Assembly (NCBI GenBank): GCA_014526335.1
Contig: JACTAT010000182.1
Coordinates: 372,001-436,000, forward strand
Source of the DNA: Chrysaora quinquecirrha
Taxonomy: Eukaryota; Cnidaria; Scyphozoa; Semaeostomeae; Pelagiidae
Direction of reading: 5' to 3'
Length of the DNA stretch: 64,000 bases
Shown: in pieces, positions 11,735 to 24,116 of the stretch
Position numbering within the stretch: position 1 is the stretch's first letter
How the letters are laid out: the number at the start of each line of letters is the position of its first letter
Program-made: the position numbers and the translations under genes
Notes under the pieces: generated by a model
Database searches by the model: none
Seen by the model: only the letters and a program-made list of their open reading frames with translations
What the model was told of the DNA's origin: nothing

Positions 11735-13115
11735 AGTTTCAGTTTCAGTTTCAGTTTTCATTTTAAAATTCACAACATACAAGTTTCAATATAAAATACA
11801 TTAAATACAAGAATACAGATAAAAAAAAAAAAAAAAAAAAAAAAAAACAATACAAACACCTAAATTAATCTAAGGCAGAGGACATATGAAACCTGTATGT
11901 GGGGAATTCCTTAAAGGAGGAGCTCTCTCAGTAGATAAACTAATCGAGGAGAGAGCACCCCCTGTGTTAAAAAATCCATATTTCAGTATATCAAATGATT
12001 CCAAAAGTTGCGTTATGTGCAAGAGACCCAGAGTGACCACAGTGACCCCAAGCCCACGGAGCCCACTCCAAGCAAGAAACCCAAATCCACAGCTAACGCC
12101 AAGGAAGGGTTCTATACCCAGAGCAGGCCCCAAAAGCAAGAGCCCACCAAAGCCACTCCAAGGTCAGCATGCTTTAGAGAATTGTAAGATTTACAATCTT
12201 GACTGAAAATTGCAGCCAGAAACGAATATTTAGTATTTTGTTGAGAACAAATGGACTTTCAATTGCTGGCGAAAACTTAACTTTGAGGGGCATTGCTTGA
12301 TGATGATAGGAAGTTCGTTCCAGGATTTCGCACCTGTGTATCTGACAGATCTTATTCCATATTGCAACGTATTTCTACGATTTAAGAAAATGCCACCCAT
12401 ACGTGCCTGCCTGGTATCATTTTGATGAACAGAAGACAGCAAAGTAAAATAATCATGAAAATATGAGGGAGAAGTTTTGTTAATACATTCATACATAAAA
12501 GAAAGGAGCTTTAAATAAAATAAATCATATAACTTAAGAATTTTCAACTCTGAAAAGATTGGGGTAGAAGGAGCAGCAAAATTATTGAAAGTAATAGCTC
12601 TTACAACTTTCTTTTGTAAGATATAGATAGGCTTAGTGTGGATGTCATAGGTTAGACCCCACACAACAATCCCATATTGAATAAATGAGCCAAATAAGGA
12701 ATGGTACAGGAGACTAAAACACTAGAAGGAGAAGATGCCTAATTTTGAAGAACACACCGGATGTTCTTGCTAACTTTTTAGAGAGTTCATTCAAGTGATA
12801 TTTCCAGGTGAGGTTTTCATCCAGCAGACGACCAAGAAATTTAACATATTTAACCTGCTTGACATGCTTCTTTCCAATTTTAATGTTAACAGTTTCATGC
12901 AACAAATTCTTTAGAGAATGAAAAATTATAAAGTTGGTTTTTTCTACATTAAGGGCAAGTTTGTTAGCATCAAGCCACTTTTTTACAAACTTAAGTTCCT
13001 TGTTAACTACCTTTTGTAATTTATATAAACAGTCAGATTCGTAGTAGATGTTAGTATCATCAGCAAAAAGATAAAAAGTTAGTTTAGTTGATGAGTTAGG
13101 AAGATCATTGATATA
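11735..13115 (-). mobile_element. LINE-B, 3' half (downstream of the Helitron insertion)
   Basis: The 3' part of LINE-B on the minus strand. Starting at 13115 the frame reads YINDLPNSSTKLTFYLFADD, so the RT catalytic FADD is present at once. It runs without a stop through the frame at 12714-12905 (KFLGRLLDENLTWKYHLNEL) and on to 12230-12664 (C-terminal region, ending FSTKY). The 3' UTR has a perfect 8-bp stem (GCTCTCTC 11922-11929 with GAGAGAGC 11949-11956), an A tract at 11821-11847, and a (TGAAAC)n tail at 11735-11754. The missing upstream half is at 31694-35165, across the Helitron. Confidence 0.92.
12230..13115 (-). pseudogene. LINE-B ORF2: RT catalytic motif and C-terminal region
   Basis: Distal coding part of LINE-B ORF2. 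It begins mid-codon-row at the Helitron edge with TAT ATC AAT GAT (YIND) and holds [14 protein letters not shown], then FLGRLLDENLTWKYHLNEL and, after a frameshift near 12700, a C-terminal domain with VVRAITFNNFAAPSTPIF and SVRYTGAKSWNELP. It forms the RT polymerase core together with the proximal half at 31694-33985. The frameshift and the broken proximal half make it non-functional. Confidence 0.88.
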
Positions 13116-13152
13116 CTAGCCCTTGCCCCGAGGCGCGCTGCGCGCGCCTCGG
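13116..13152 (-). other. Helitron 3' terminus: hairpin plus CTAG
   Basis: CCGAGGCGCGC (13128-13138) and GCGCGCCTCGG (13142-13152) form a perfect 11-bp stem with a 3-base loop. On the minus strand the 8-base spacer then leads to the terminal CTAG at 13116-13119. The GC-rich hairpin in AT-rich DNA is the standard Helitron termination signal. Confidence 0.9.
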
Positions 13153-13159
13153 CGCGGGC

Positions 13160-14715
13160 TTTTGCGCTCCGCGGGTCACATTGGACGTGCAGCTTGTAGT
13201 GCTCATGTGTGAAGAAATGCATTGTGAAGAAAAGTACATGAGATTGGTGGGAAATATTTATTAGGGAAAGCAGAGTAAGGAGGTAAAGGAATGGGAGTTG
13301 GGTTGAATGAGAAGGTTGAATTCAGATTAGTGCTTCCTGTCCCCCGAAGGTTTTCCTCGAATACTGGAAATGCGGAAATTGTGCGCAGATGGGAGAAGTT
13401 GCTGAGCAGATTATTGTTGGAGAAGAGGGGTTGCACTGATATTCTGTTTGGAGTATGTGGTAGTAATTTTTGTTGAGAAGGGTAAGTGTGATTTGTTTTG
13501 TTTCGAATTGAAGAGAATGTCGGGAGTCGCAATGATGCATCTGGGAAAGTAACTTGAATGCGTAAGTTGCAATCATAGCCACAGGTAAGCTTCTAGATAC
13601 AGTGAAGCAATAAATCAATACCACTTCGTCATAGTGGAAGGTAGTGCATGTCTCTTGCAGACACATCTGTTAGCATATGTTAGGCTCAATATTAGGTACA
13701 ATAGATGATATTCATATAAAAGAGGAGGTGCTTTAAGGCAAATAAAAGTGAACGGCTGCCATTGAATAAGAGTTTATTGTTGGTGTAGGGAAAGGTTTGT
13801 TTGATGAGGAAACAAATACTGTAGAAGAGGCACACGCCATTGTTTATAGTACTTGAATGCGCAAATAGCAATCATAGAAGAACCATTGTTGAATATTTCA
13901 GATAGGGTGCTGCTAGAGCCATCCTGTGGGAGAAAGTGCAGGATGGGTGTGGCATGAAATGGTTGATGTTGAATAGAATAATTTTCTGCCGTTGCCTTTT
14001 GGCTGGAAAGTGGTGTTGATGCAGAGGAAACATTTGTATTAGCTGCTCTGTGACCAGTATGAATGTCAGAAATACTGATCTGGCAGGGGTATCATGGGGT
14101 GCGCCCACTCACTGTAGCAGGATTTTAATCTGTATATTGTTGAAGGAGGGCCGTAGAGAGGAAGAGGTGTCTAAAATAAGTATAATTATGATGATAATGA
14201 AGTTGCACGGAAACTGTAATTGTTTGAAGGAGTAGAAAGTGATTTGTTGGAGCACTCTAAACGGCGGGAAGAAGGGGGGCTTTGATTGATAAGAGGACAG
14301 TATCAGTGTTGCAAGGCGCTAGGGTAATAATAGGGAATGAAATGTAAACGCGAAGTTTGAATGTTAGCATCGCATTGGCACTCTGTTTGTGTACACAGGT
14401 ACTGATGTGAAGGGCAGGATGATGTGATTGATGTCACCTCTGAGTCAATGATCGTTCCAGAAGGGATTGCCCATCATGGAATTAGCCATCATTGCAGTGA
14501 CGTGCTGCCTGTTTACATAGTGCTGGTGCACTGACACAGCGTGTATGAACGCTGCTCATGTAAGGGTACCTTGCTGCGTTAATGAACACTGCGTGTGTAA
14601 GTGCCCATGCGAGTACAAGGACTATAACCGATAACTATAACCGATAACGTCATGCAACATCTGATATTGTACTGTAGGAGTTCTTGTGGTGGAATATTGC
14701 AAATTGAGGTAGAGA
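13160..14715. other. Helitron 3' non-coding region
   Basis: About 1.5 kb between the Rep-helicase stop and the terminal hairpin. No frame with a recognised domain. A short direct repeat, ATAACTATAACCGATAAC, lies near 14620-14648. Confidence 0.5.
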
Positions 14716-14718
14716 GAT

Positions 14719-17700
14719 TCATTGGAGTACTTTGGGGTATACGACGTTCTTGGCATACTTACCGTCGGAGGTTACAATTTTGATACCAGCAAATGTTGTT
14801 GCGCGTGAAAAAGCGACATATAGCTGGCCATGACTAAAGACATCTTGTGGTAGATGTATGCCAACACTTTGCAGTGACTGACCTTGTGCTTTATTAATAG
14901 TTAAACAATATGCGAGATGTACTGGAAACTGTCGCCTGGAAAGCTGAATAGGCAAGCCAGTGTCTTGGGGTGCCAAAGTGATTCTAGGTATTAGAACGTA
15001 TTGGCCGTTGAATAATGAGCTTGCTATTATTTCAGCTACAATGAGGTGATCTTTCAATTCTCGAATAATGAGTCGAGTGCCATTGCAGAGTCCCTTTTTG
15101 GGACTGAGATTTCTGAGCAGGATGATTGTAGCGCCCACCCTTAGATCGAGTTTGTGCAGTGGCATGCCACTTGGAGTGAGGCTGTTGAGGAACTCGATAG
15201 GGTATGCTGCAGCTTCCTTGTTGTCTTCTGTAACAATGCTGTCCATGCTAAGATATGTCTTTGTTTCACCTGGTAGCTTTTGAAGTACCAGGTCATTGAT
15301 GACGTGTGAATCAGTATTCTTTGGTGTAAGACAGCAACGTGTTGCCATGTATTGAGGATCTGCAGTTGGAGCCTGTGGGAAGACAAATTCTACCAATTCA
15401 TCAAGAGTATTGTGCGGTAGTTTTGTTGTTTCAGGAATCTGAATGCGACCCTGCTCGTCTGTTGGCTCTGTTCCATCTCCGATTCGAAGGAGGAGATCGG
15501 CAAATTGCTGATACTGTGGGTCGTTTGCAGCTCTCATGTTTCTCAGAAGACGGAAGGTATGAAAATGATGCCACAATGGTGATCTTTTCAAGCAACTGTT
15601 GACGATGTCCTCTCTGCCTGCTCTTTTTATGACTGGAAGAACTTGTCGGAAGTCCCCACCAAGAAAGATGAATTTACCTCCAAACAGCGTGGGAGATTGT
15701 GTGATATCTCTAAGGAGGATGTCGATGGTTTTCAAGGCATTTGCTGGAATCATGGATGCCTCATCCCATATGAAGAGATCTGTTGACCTGAGATCGTCTG
15801 CCCTTTTACTCTGACGGCTGATGTTGCATGTAGAGTTTGGCAAGAGAGGTATGGGAATCTGAAATGTGGAATGAGCTGTGGAACCATCTATCAGTAGAGT
15901 ACTTGCTATACCTGTAAGAAAAGAAATTAAATTGAAGAAAGTGGAGGAGGTAATTAGTTGGATTGGAGAATATTGATTGGAAGGAATAGAAATGAGGTAT
16001 TGTAGCAGTGCTATGAGATAAATTGTTAACAGAAGTAAGTGGAATACCTGAATAGGCAATGCATTTCACTCTTCTTTCCATTCCACGAAGAATGTGAACC
16101 AGTGTATTGTATAGAAATGTTTTTCCTGTTCCACCAGAACCATCAAGAAAGAAACATCGTTGATTTGATTCTGTTGTGATTGCTTGAACAACTGCATCTA
16201 CAACTTGACGTTGGTCGTTATTGAGCTGCTGATGCATGTCTTGTCCCTGGCGACGTTCCTGTTCTATGTTGATGGCTGGTTCTTCTGGCTCTGGTGGATT
16301 GTAGTGAGCAGGTAGCTGAGGCTGAGGCATATCTGTGGAATCTCCAAGAGACTTACCATGAACATGGAGATGTTTGTCTATGTCGTAGAGACACTGGTTG
16401 ACTTGGATTTCAGACAAAGCAATATCTGGTTGATGCATGCGTTGTCTTTCAGCATGCAGAAAGTCTTCTGTCATGTTTTCTTGTCAAACAATTGCTTTGG
16501 ATCAGATGGTGTGTTGAAAACTAAAAGAGTTGCGAAAAGCAGACGCATTTGGCTAGGCATCTGAAGAAGACTTGCTTCTTGCATACAGTTGTTGAGCTCC
16601 GTGTCATCTTCAAGAAGGCCCAATGCTCTAGCAGCATCCCTGAATGTAGGGCAAACCTGGCCGTTAATTGTGCGTAAGGCATCGAATGAAGTCGCACCTG
16701 GAACATGTAGAAGGAGAAGCCTTAATGCAAACCTCTGTGGGTCAGAAGGCTGCACCTGGTACATTCTGCCAATGAGCTTGTGATGACGCTGTCTTTCTTT
16801 CCATTGCTTTGTTCTCTTGTCAAATGTGTAGTGCTCTGGAATGTCGTGATAGAGATATTGTCTAGCTCTTTCATCTCTGTCGTTTAGTTGGAACCAGGCT
16901 GTGAGAGTAGTGTTGGAATTCCTATCCAGAGCTTCCTCCTCGCGGCCTTCACGGAAGAACATTTGTTGTTGCATGGGAAGGTGTACTGCGAGTCTGATGA
17001 TTGTATGGCTGAGCTCATGCAACCTGTAGTGGAATATTTTGAACACAGCTTGATGGGGGCCAACATATCTTGCATTGAGGTATTCGAGGATCTCGTCGTG
17101 ATCTACAACACCTTCTCGTACTTCCAAATGTGCAGAGTCATAGCCTTTATGAATGTATTTGAAGAGGTACTTGACAGATTTTATGCTAGAGCACGATTCA
17201 ACATTTGAATGGCAGTCGTATTTGAGCAAGATGTATGCATTGTATGGGACAACGAATGAGTCGTTGATAGTGTGACCGCCAACTTGCACTGTGAAATGAT
17301 TAAGTCTCCTGTACAATGGATATCCATTAACTTCGAAGACTGTTTCTTGATGCAGAGGTTTTGGGAAGTTCTTGGTGCATCTGTTGTCAGCCATGCAAAC
17401 GGAATGCTGATTGAAAGCACCACATGGTCCATGAATCATGTGACTCTTCACTTTTGTGTAGAGTTGTGGTTGTTGTTGTGGGTCGGGAATTTCAGCTGAT
17501 ATGTGCGCATTGATGTCATCAGCTGTTCTTGGCTTGTCTTGATCAGCCATGAAAAGAAGCATGTGTGCATGAGGCAAACATCTTTTCTGAAATTCAATTG
17601 TGTAGACGTAAGCTCTTACACGACCAAGGATGTGTCTTTTAAGAAGATCGTCTTTCAGTGCATGAAACTTGATGACGAATACCCTGGTAACAATGTCTGG

Positions 17701-19257
17701 ACGATCATTTGCATTCTGATGGGGCAGAAGTTGTTCAGTTATCTCCCTCCATTTTGGATTGGTTGTCATTGTGAGGAAGTAGTCTGGCTTACCATGAGTG
17801 CGTACAATAGTCATGGCATCTTGAAAGTTTTGATGGATGTAGCGCTGACTGCCTGGGAATGATGATGGGAGAATGATGATGCGTCCAACTCTGCCGTGTT
17901 CTGCTTCAGCCCGGGCCCGAACATGGTCCATAAGTCCCTGATACGATTCAGCTCGGAGTTGAGCTTGGTGCGTCCTTATGTAGTTGAGGTCTTGGCCTTC
18001 AATTTTGGCAAATGTGTCTACCAGGTATTGTTGGAAAAGAAGTCCACCACGATGAATCGCAGAGAATCCGTCTCTTACAGCTACCCGATATGCATAGAAC
18101 TGAGAGAGTGTAATGCGTTGTCTTTGTCTAGGTTGCTGTGGGAGTGTTTGATTATCAATTTCATTTTGCTGCTGCTGTTGCTTTTGCTGTTGGCGCTGAT
18201 GCAATGTGTAATGCAAATATGCAATGTTAAAAAGAAGTTCTGGATTCCAGCCCAAGTCTGCATGAAAGAAGAGCAATGGATATGTCATTGGATCTGCATG
18301 TTCTGATATTGCAGTGATGCGCTGGGTTTGTCTCTGAGTTCTGTCATAGATGACTAAATCTCTCTGTGATGGATCTGGTGGTGCCTCATCGTCTCCAACA
18401 TAGACAGCAGCAACTTCAGTTGTTGTTGGAGCGTCGTAGCGGCGATCTTGTCGTGGCCTGCTGGTGATAACCATTCGCACTGGACGCATGTCTTCATTTG
18501 CTGTCAATGAACTGTTGCGTTCTTCTTGAAGAACCTCCCCCATGTGTCGAAAGCTTTGAGCATATCGATTGACCTGATGCAGCTCTTAAGATAGTTGTGC
18601 GAGTACTTGAGGATTAAGTTCATGATTGTCAGGATTTGATGTCCTTTCAGCTAATGCCTGACTTGTGTCAATGATATAAAGCTGTGCAAACTGAGGTGGG
18701 TGCCCCTGCGTGGGTTCTGCTGGACCTGTAAGGTGATAAGCTTGACCGTGAAGAGTTATAACTCTTGGTCCTCGGCCCGGATGTGTTGGAATCTCTGCAT
18801 TCCATGAAGCCATAGCAAGGGCACAGTTGTATTGGCGCATGTGCTTTCTGAAATGTGCAGAATTCGGAGAGTTGCCACTGAAAAGGTGAATTACTTCGTC
18901 TGAGGGGGGAGCTATTGGGGGTAATGCCACCTTACCATCTTGACAACACTTGGTAAACTTATTACTGGTTGTCTTTTCTTCAAGAAAGTATTTAGCGTGG
19001 CAATTGTCACATTCTTGGTCCATGACACCAATGTAATGTTCTTGTTGTAATGCCAAAGGAAGGAGTTGCTGTTGTGCAAGGAATGCTTCTTGCTGTAGAT
19101 GTTGCAGTTCATTTTGTAAAGGAATATCTAGAGCTTGTTGCAAGCGGTGTTGTTGTTCCCTGTGATTGGTCTGGCATTCTCTCTGTATCTGTCTCTCTCT
19201 ACGGGCATCTACTCTCCTTGTTAGTCGAGGCATATTGGCTAAATAGTATAAAAGCAA
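14719..19257 (-). pseudogene. Helitron Rep-helicase (RepHel), nearly intact
   Basis: The transposase: a HUH-type nickase fused to a PIF1-like helicase. Exon and frame order on the minus strand: 18586-19257 (N-terminal, with CDNCHAKYF ... TKCCQDGKV zinc-binding pattern), 16471-18543 (Rep domain with HUH motif in LPHAHMLLFM and paired tyrosines in KYLFKYIHKG), 16048-16474 (Walker A GSGGTGKT), then after an intron 14719-15911 (Walker B FIWDEAS, GGDFRQVLPV, and NKAQGQSL ... YVAFSRAT near the end). Lesions: one in-frame TAA at 18586, explained by a C-to-T change of CAA, and a frameshift at about 16471. Everything else is open over about 1,450 codons. Confidence 0.93.
15912..16047 (-). other. GT-AG intron in the Rep-helicase gene, 136 bp
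   Basis: The helicase frame breaks between CIAYSG and IASTLL. On the minus strand CAG/GTATTCC (donor) and TTTCTTTTCTTACAG/GTATAGC (acceptor, pyrimidine-rich) bracket 136 bases. Their removal joins the Walker A segment to the rest of the helicase in frame. Confidence 0.8.
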
Positions 19258-19407
19258 AGTGGAATGTTTCTGGCATGTTAAAGATTACAGCCAACTGTAT
19301 TTGAGAGTAACCCTGTTGGAACCACCACCCCCGTCTGCCCTTACATATAGGTGCCAATCCTAGTATTGGAATGCATGCAATTAGCAGCTGTAGCTGTAAA
19401 TCGTGTA

Positions 19408-19992
19408 CAGTTGACATCCGCTATCTCGACTGCCCGCTATCTCGAACATTCGCTATCTCGAACGATTTTCCATTTCCCCTCGTTTTGGTATGAGGGTTTG
19501 TATAGAAAAATCATCCGCTATCTCGAACCCCGTTATCTCGAACATTCGCTGTCTCGAACCATTTTCGATTTCCCATGGAGGAAAACCTGTCTTTATCTCG
19601 AACTTTGCCAAATTTTCTGCTGAACTGGATAAAGAGACAGGCTGAAAATATGTATAAGTTCGCCTAGCGGAGCGGGAATGGAAGCAGCTAAGTGAAATGC
19701 TGCCCAAGTATACAATAGATGAAGCTGTTCTGATTCGAGATGTGCTGCATCGCCATTATCTCAATTTCACCAATATTAGGGATGAAAGCAGATGAGATTT
19801 GACTCCTATGTAAAAAATACCAGACTTGTTTGATGAAATTTGGGATCAGTAACCCTGCGTGTTAATAGGGTTCCTTTTCTGATTTAAAACTATAATTTTT
19901 ATATTTATATGGGGCATCCGTTATTTCGAACATTCGCTATCTCGAACAAATTCCAGTTTCCCTTGAGAGTTCGAGATAGCGGATGTCAACTG
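19408..19992. mobile_element. pogo/Tigger-like MITE, copy 1
   Basis: Ends are inverted: CAGTTGACATCCGCTATCTC on the left and its complement GAGATAGCGGATGTCAACTG on the right. A TA precedes the left end. CAGTTGA-type ends and TA targets are typical of pogo/Tigger elements. The motif GCTATCTCGAAC is repeated many times inside near both ends, presumably as transposase binding sites. No transposase frame is present. The right end is not followed by TA, so the target duplication is incomplete. Confidence 0.75.
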
Positions 19993-20263
19993 AAGTTTTT
20001 CTAATATTGCTGTCTGTAACCAAGTTTAGAAAGTAATAGAGTAGTAATTGATTAATTAGTGCAATCATCCTTCATGCACAGAAGTACCAGAAATATGGGA
20101 ACAATAATAACAATATGTTTAGCATGCATTAAACATTCCTTTTCGGTAGACAGCCCCTCCAATAAGTGGGATGCCATCATGTACATAATTGTAAGGGAGG
20201 ACCATAATATTTCATGTTGCTGAAGTTTGAAATGGAATGTTGATATAATTGATAAATCGTGTA

Positions 20264-20852
20264 CAGTTGACATCCGCTATCTCGACTGCCCGCTATCTCG
20301 AACATTCGCTATCTCGAACGATTTTCCATTTCCCCTCGTTTTGGTATGAGGGTTTGTATAGAAAAATCATCCGCTATCTCGAACCCCGTTATCTCGAACA
20401 TTCGCTGTCTCGAACCATTTTCGATTTCCCATGGAGGAAAACCTGCTCTTTATCTCGAACTTTGCCAAATTTTCTGCTGAACTGGATAAAGAGACAGGCT
20501 GAAAATATGTATAAGTTCGCCTAGCGGAGCGGGAATGGAAGCAGCTAAGTGAAATGCTGCCCAAGTATACAATAGATGAAGCTGTTCTGATTCGAGATGT
20601 GCTGCATCGCCATTATCTCAATTTCACCAATAGTAGGGATGAAAGCAGATGAGCTTTGACTCCTATGTAAAAAATACCAGACTTGTTTGATGAAATTTGG
20701 GATCAGTAACCCTGCGTGTTAATAGGGGTTCCTTTTCTGATTTAAAAACTATAATTTTTTATATTTATATGGGGCATCCGTTATTTCGAACATTCGCTAT
20801 CTCGAACAAATTCCAGTTTCCCTTGAGAGTTCGAGATAGCGGATGTCAACTG
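20264..20852. mobile_element. pogo/Tigger-like MITE, copy 2
   Basis: Same element as at 19408-19992 with the same inverted ends and the same GCTATCTCGAAC iterations. It arose by the 856-bp tandem duplication, not by a new insertion, because the flanks are duplicated too. Confidence 0.75.
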
Positions 20853-21349
20853 AAGTTTTTCTAATATTGCTGTCTGTAACCAAGTTTAGAAAGTAATAGA
20901 GTAGTAATTGATTAATTAGTGCAATCATCCTTCATGCACAGAAGTACCAGAAATATGGGAACAATAATAACAATATGTTTAGCATGCATTAAACATTCCT
21001 TTTCGGTAGACAGCCCCTCCAATAAGTGGGATGCCATCATGTACATAATTGTAAGGGAGGACCATAATATTTCATGTTGCTGAAGTTTGAAATGGAATGT
21101 TGATATAATTTTAATTTAAATGATGTGAGTAATCATTTTATTCTGAGCCATTTTACGTTATTGGAAAATTGGAATTCTAACGCAAAAACTGACAGTGTCC
21201 GCAAATAGTAGCTAAATACTTTTACACTGAAATGAAGTCATTATTATTATGATTGTTATTATAATTATTGAAGAAAAAAAATCGACACAGTACTGACCAC
21301 TTGAAAGATGTTTTCAGAAAGAAAAGGGGAGAAAATGAAAAAAAAAAAT

Positions 21350-22393
21350 GAGCCAATCTGGACGATAAGATAGGCCTAAAATGGTATGCCATTTCATGCA
21401 TGATATGGCAGAATTGTTCCCTCTTCTTACATGGCAACCACAGATTGTAAGGTTTGTTGGAAATTAGTCCAACCTTGCATTTAATATAGTTCTGTATATT
21501 TGTTTTAAGAACTGAAAAGTTTATTGAAATTGTCATAAGTTGGTCAACTCGTGTATATGAGGAAACGTTTTTATGAAACATTGGTAGAAGCTTTTTTATG
21601 AAAGTGAATAATGAGGGTCCTGAAGGGGGGTGTGTAATCCCATTTCCCAGTCAATTTTTCTTCAAAATCCCATTTCCAGTCTTCAAAATCCCATTCCCAG
21701 TCTTCAAAATGTCTTTTTCGAATTTATGTACTTAATTTCCTCAATGACAGACACTGTTCTGACATTTTCAGTTTGCGTGTAAAGACGAAGAAAGGTTGGG
21801 AACTGTTATTTATTACATTTAAAACATTAAACAGCTACATTTTCATTAAAAACTACTAATTGAAATTCATTTTTATATATTCTTAAAACGCCAAAAAGCA
21901 TGTGCCATTCCCATCTGGTGCTCTGTTCCCCATTCCCATGGTACAAAATCCCAGTCCCATTGCATCCAATCCCATTTCCCAGCCTAAATTTGGGCCAATC
22001 CCATTCCCATTTTACCCCTTCATGACTTGCAATAACAGACGCTTTTTAGTACAAAAAATTATGGTGACATGTTTTTAAGAGACATAGCTACCAGTTTGGA
22101 TGATGAGATAGGCCTAAAATGGTATGCTAATCCGCATTTCATGCATTGATGCGGTGGAATTGTTCCCTCTTCTTAAATGGCAACCCCATGGCAACCACAG
22201 ATTGTAAGGTTTGTTGGAAATTATTGCAGCCTTGCATTTAATATAGTTCTGTGCATTTGTTTTAAGAACTGAAAAGGCCTGAAAAGTTTATGGAAATTGT
22301 CATTAGTTGGTCAACTCATGTGTATGATCAAATGCTTATAGGAAACATAGGTGAAGGCATTTTCTAGAAGCCATTTTTCTGAAAGTTAGTAAA
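21350..22393. repeat. Second tandem duplication in the Helitron, period about 745 bp
   Basis: Segments 21350-21600 and 22097-22393 align over almost their whole length (GATAGGCCTAAAATGGTATG, ATTGTTCCCTCTTCTTA, CAACCACAGATTGTAAGG, GTTTTAAGAACTGAAAAG). The copies differ by several indels and are older than the 856-bp duplication. A small MITE-like unit (21621-22022) lies between them. Confidence 0.8.
21621..22022. mobile_element. Small inverted-end element with iterated CCCATTCCCAGT motifs
   Basis: The ends are TGAAGGGG and CCCCTTCA. The motif AATCCCATTCCCAGT and variants recur at both ends (for example 21640-21710 and 21905-22015). No coding frame. There is no clear target duplication, so the class is undetermined. 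Confidence 0.45.
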
Positions 22394-22401
22394 AGACGGT
22401 A

Positions 22402-22804
22402 CACGCTTTTTTTTATAAGGAACCTACCTCAAGGCCTAGTTCTTAAAGTTCCTTATATTTGGACCTCTTTTGAGGGAATTGTAGTTCAAAAAGTTCCTTA
22501 ATAGTTCCTTAATTTTAACTGCACATACAGTGGTCTTAACAATAAAAGAGAGACACTTGCATGTGAGCAAAGCCCGAGAATACTCAAGGAAACATTTGAT
22601 ACATGCTTAACGTACAATTTATGTGATTTTCGACTGCAAATAAATGGAACCGGCTTTCTAATTCTTGATTATTTGCAGTGATAAAACTATTCAACAATAA
22701 AAAGTTCTTTAGTTATTTTCTCTCTAGTAGTATAAGTTCTTTAAATTTTCGGGCCTTCTACATGTAGGTTCCTTATAAAGTGGTTCCTTATAAAAAAAAG
22801 CGTG
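22402..22804. mobile_element. MITE copy A (word GTTCCTTA)
   Basis: Perfect inverted ends CACGCTTTTTTTTATAAGGA / its complement, flanked by TA on both sides (22400-22401, 22805-22806). The word GTTCCTTA occurs singly and in pairs inside. The right end has the layout word, short gap, word, A tract, CGTG. Confidence 0.8.
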
Positions 22805-23270
22805 TACTTTGGTAAGAGAAATTTGCTAAAGGTTCTTAAAATGGTTGTGTTGTACGGAGGAATTTGATTAATTAAAGCGCACTAATGGTGTATTTTTGCA
22901 AAGGTGTAAAGGCGAAATGTGGAGAAAGATGTTGTGAATGAATTTTTTCATCACTATTCTCAAGTTAGAAAGAGAGCTTTGAATCACAGGTTGCAAAATT
23001 ATTTTGATGTAGTTCGACACTTAGGGTACGAAGGTATTGCCACGCTTGGCCTAAAATGGTGGCCAAGAGTAGCCGTAGGCTCAAAAACACAAAATTTACA
23101 TAAGAAAGTTATGACGGCTCAGGGGCTTCGCCGAACTTGATTTAGGCGGCAAAATTTGCACAATTTTATTGACTTTCATTTAGGATGAAAATAAAACCAT
23201 TTACTTGTCACTTCATGTGAAAAATAATTAAAAACTTTGAAGCAGTGTCTTCCAGATTTCAAGCGAGATA

Positions 23271-23606
23271 CACTCTTTTTTTTATAAGAACCAGGAAATT
23301 TTGATTGAGGCTGGGTGTTCTTAAGTTTTTGCCTTTTTGGAGCCTGAAATGTTCTTAATCTGTTCTTAATTCCTTGGTTACTGAATGTCTTTAGTGGTGA
23401 TAGGGTTGTGTAAAAATGGAGCACGCTTGTCCATTTCATTGTTTGCTTGCTTTTTACGTTGTCTGACTGTCGTACTTTCATATTTAGCTGATATTCTCAG
23501 GGCTTATGAAAACGCCCAGCCTCAGCTTGTTCTTATTTTGTTCTTAAAATCTGGGCAAAATCAAGGCTCGTGTTCTTATAAAATTGTTCTTATAAAAAGA
23601 AGAGTG
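23271..23606. mobile_element. MITE copy B (word GTTCTTA)
   Basis: Inverted ends CACTCTTTTTTTTATAAGAA and its near-complement, flanked by TA (23269-23270, 23607-23608). GTTCTTA occurs about eight times. The left flank matches 1841-1880, so it sits in a dispersed repeat. Confidence 0.8.
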
Positions 23607-23810
23607 TATATGAAGAGTTGTCTCGATAAAAAGCATTCAATATGACCATACTTTTTTGTCCGTTGACTCAAAGTTTTTTCGTTTTTCAAAGGAAATTAAA
23701 AGGTGGAAATTTTGTTCTACGTTATAAATTTTGCTGAGGAAAGTAGTTTTCACAAAGAAAACAGAGATTATTTGGTGGAGAATAATTTGACGTGAGCAGG
23801 CTTCGAAGTT

Positions 23811-24116
23811 GCTTTAAGTTGCTTAACATTATTGGTACCTAATAACGACTCCTGACTTCGCGGGTCAAAACCATCAACTGTTAGGCCTACAACACGACTT
23901 TTGGAGACAGTAAGTGGAAAAACGTTAGCCAGCGAACTTCAACATGCAAAACATGAAAACGAAAAACAATTTCCTAACAATAAGGAAGAGAATAGGCTTG
24001 GCTGTTTCACTTCTGAGTTGCTTACAGTTATTCAATTGAGCCCTCAAGTTGCTTAATGTTAAAGCCAGTTCAGCCGTAGTTGCTTATTGAGCGGTTGCTT
24101 ATTAAAAAAAAAATGT
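23811..24116. mobile_element. MITE copy D, partial (word GTTGCTTA)
   Basis: GTTGCTTA occurs about six times, and the right end has the family layout (word, gap, word, A tract, ATG, TA). I could not find a matching left inverted end, so this copy is truncated or its left end has diverged. Confidence 0.5.

Larger units (their letters stand above)
19397..21109. repeat. Tandem duplication, unit about 856 bp
   Basis: Two head-to-tail copies, about 19397-20251 and 20253-21108, are nearly identical apart from a few one-base differences (for example ATATTAGGGATG versus ATAGTAGGGATG). Each contains one pogo-like MITE. The high identity means the duplication is recent compared with the rest of the window, or recently homogenised. 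Confidence 0.9.

Noticed and set aside
17272..18306. Plus-strand frames of 75-136 codons
   Set aside because: Shadows of the Rep domain on the minus strand.
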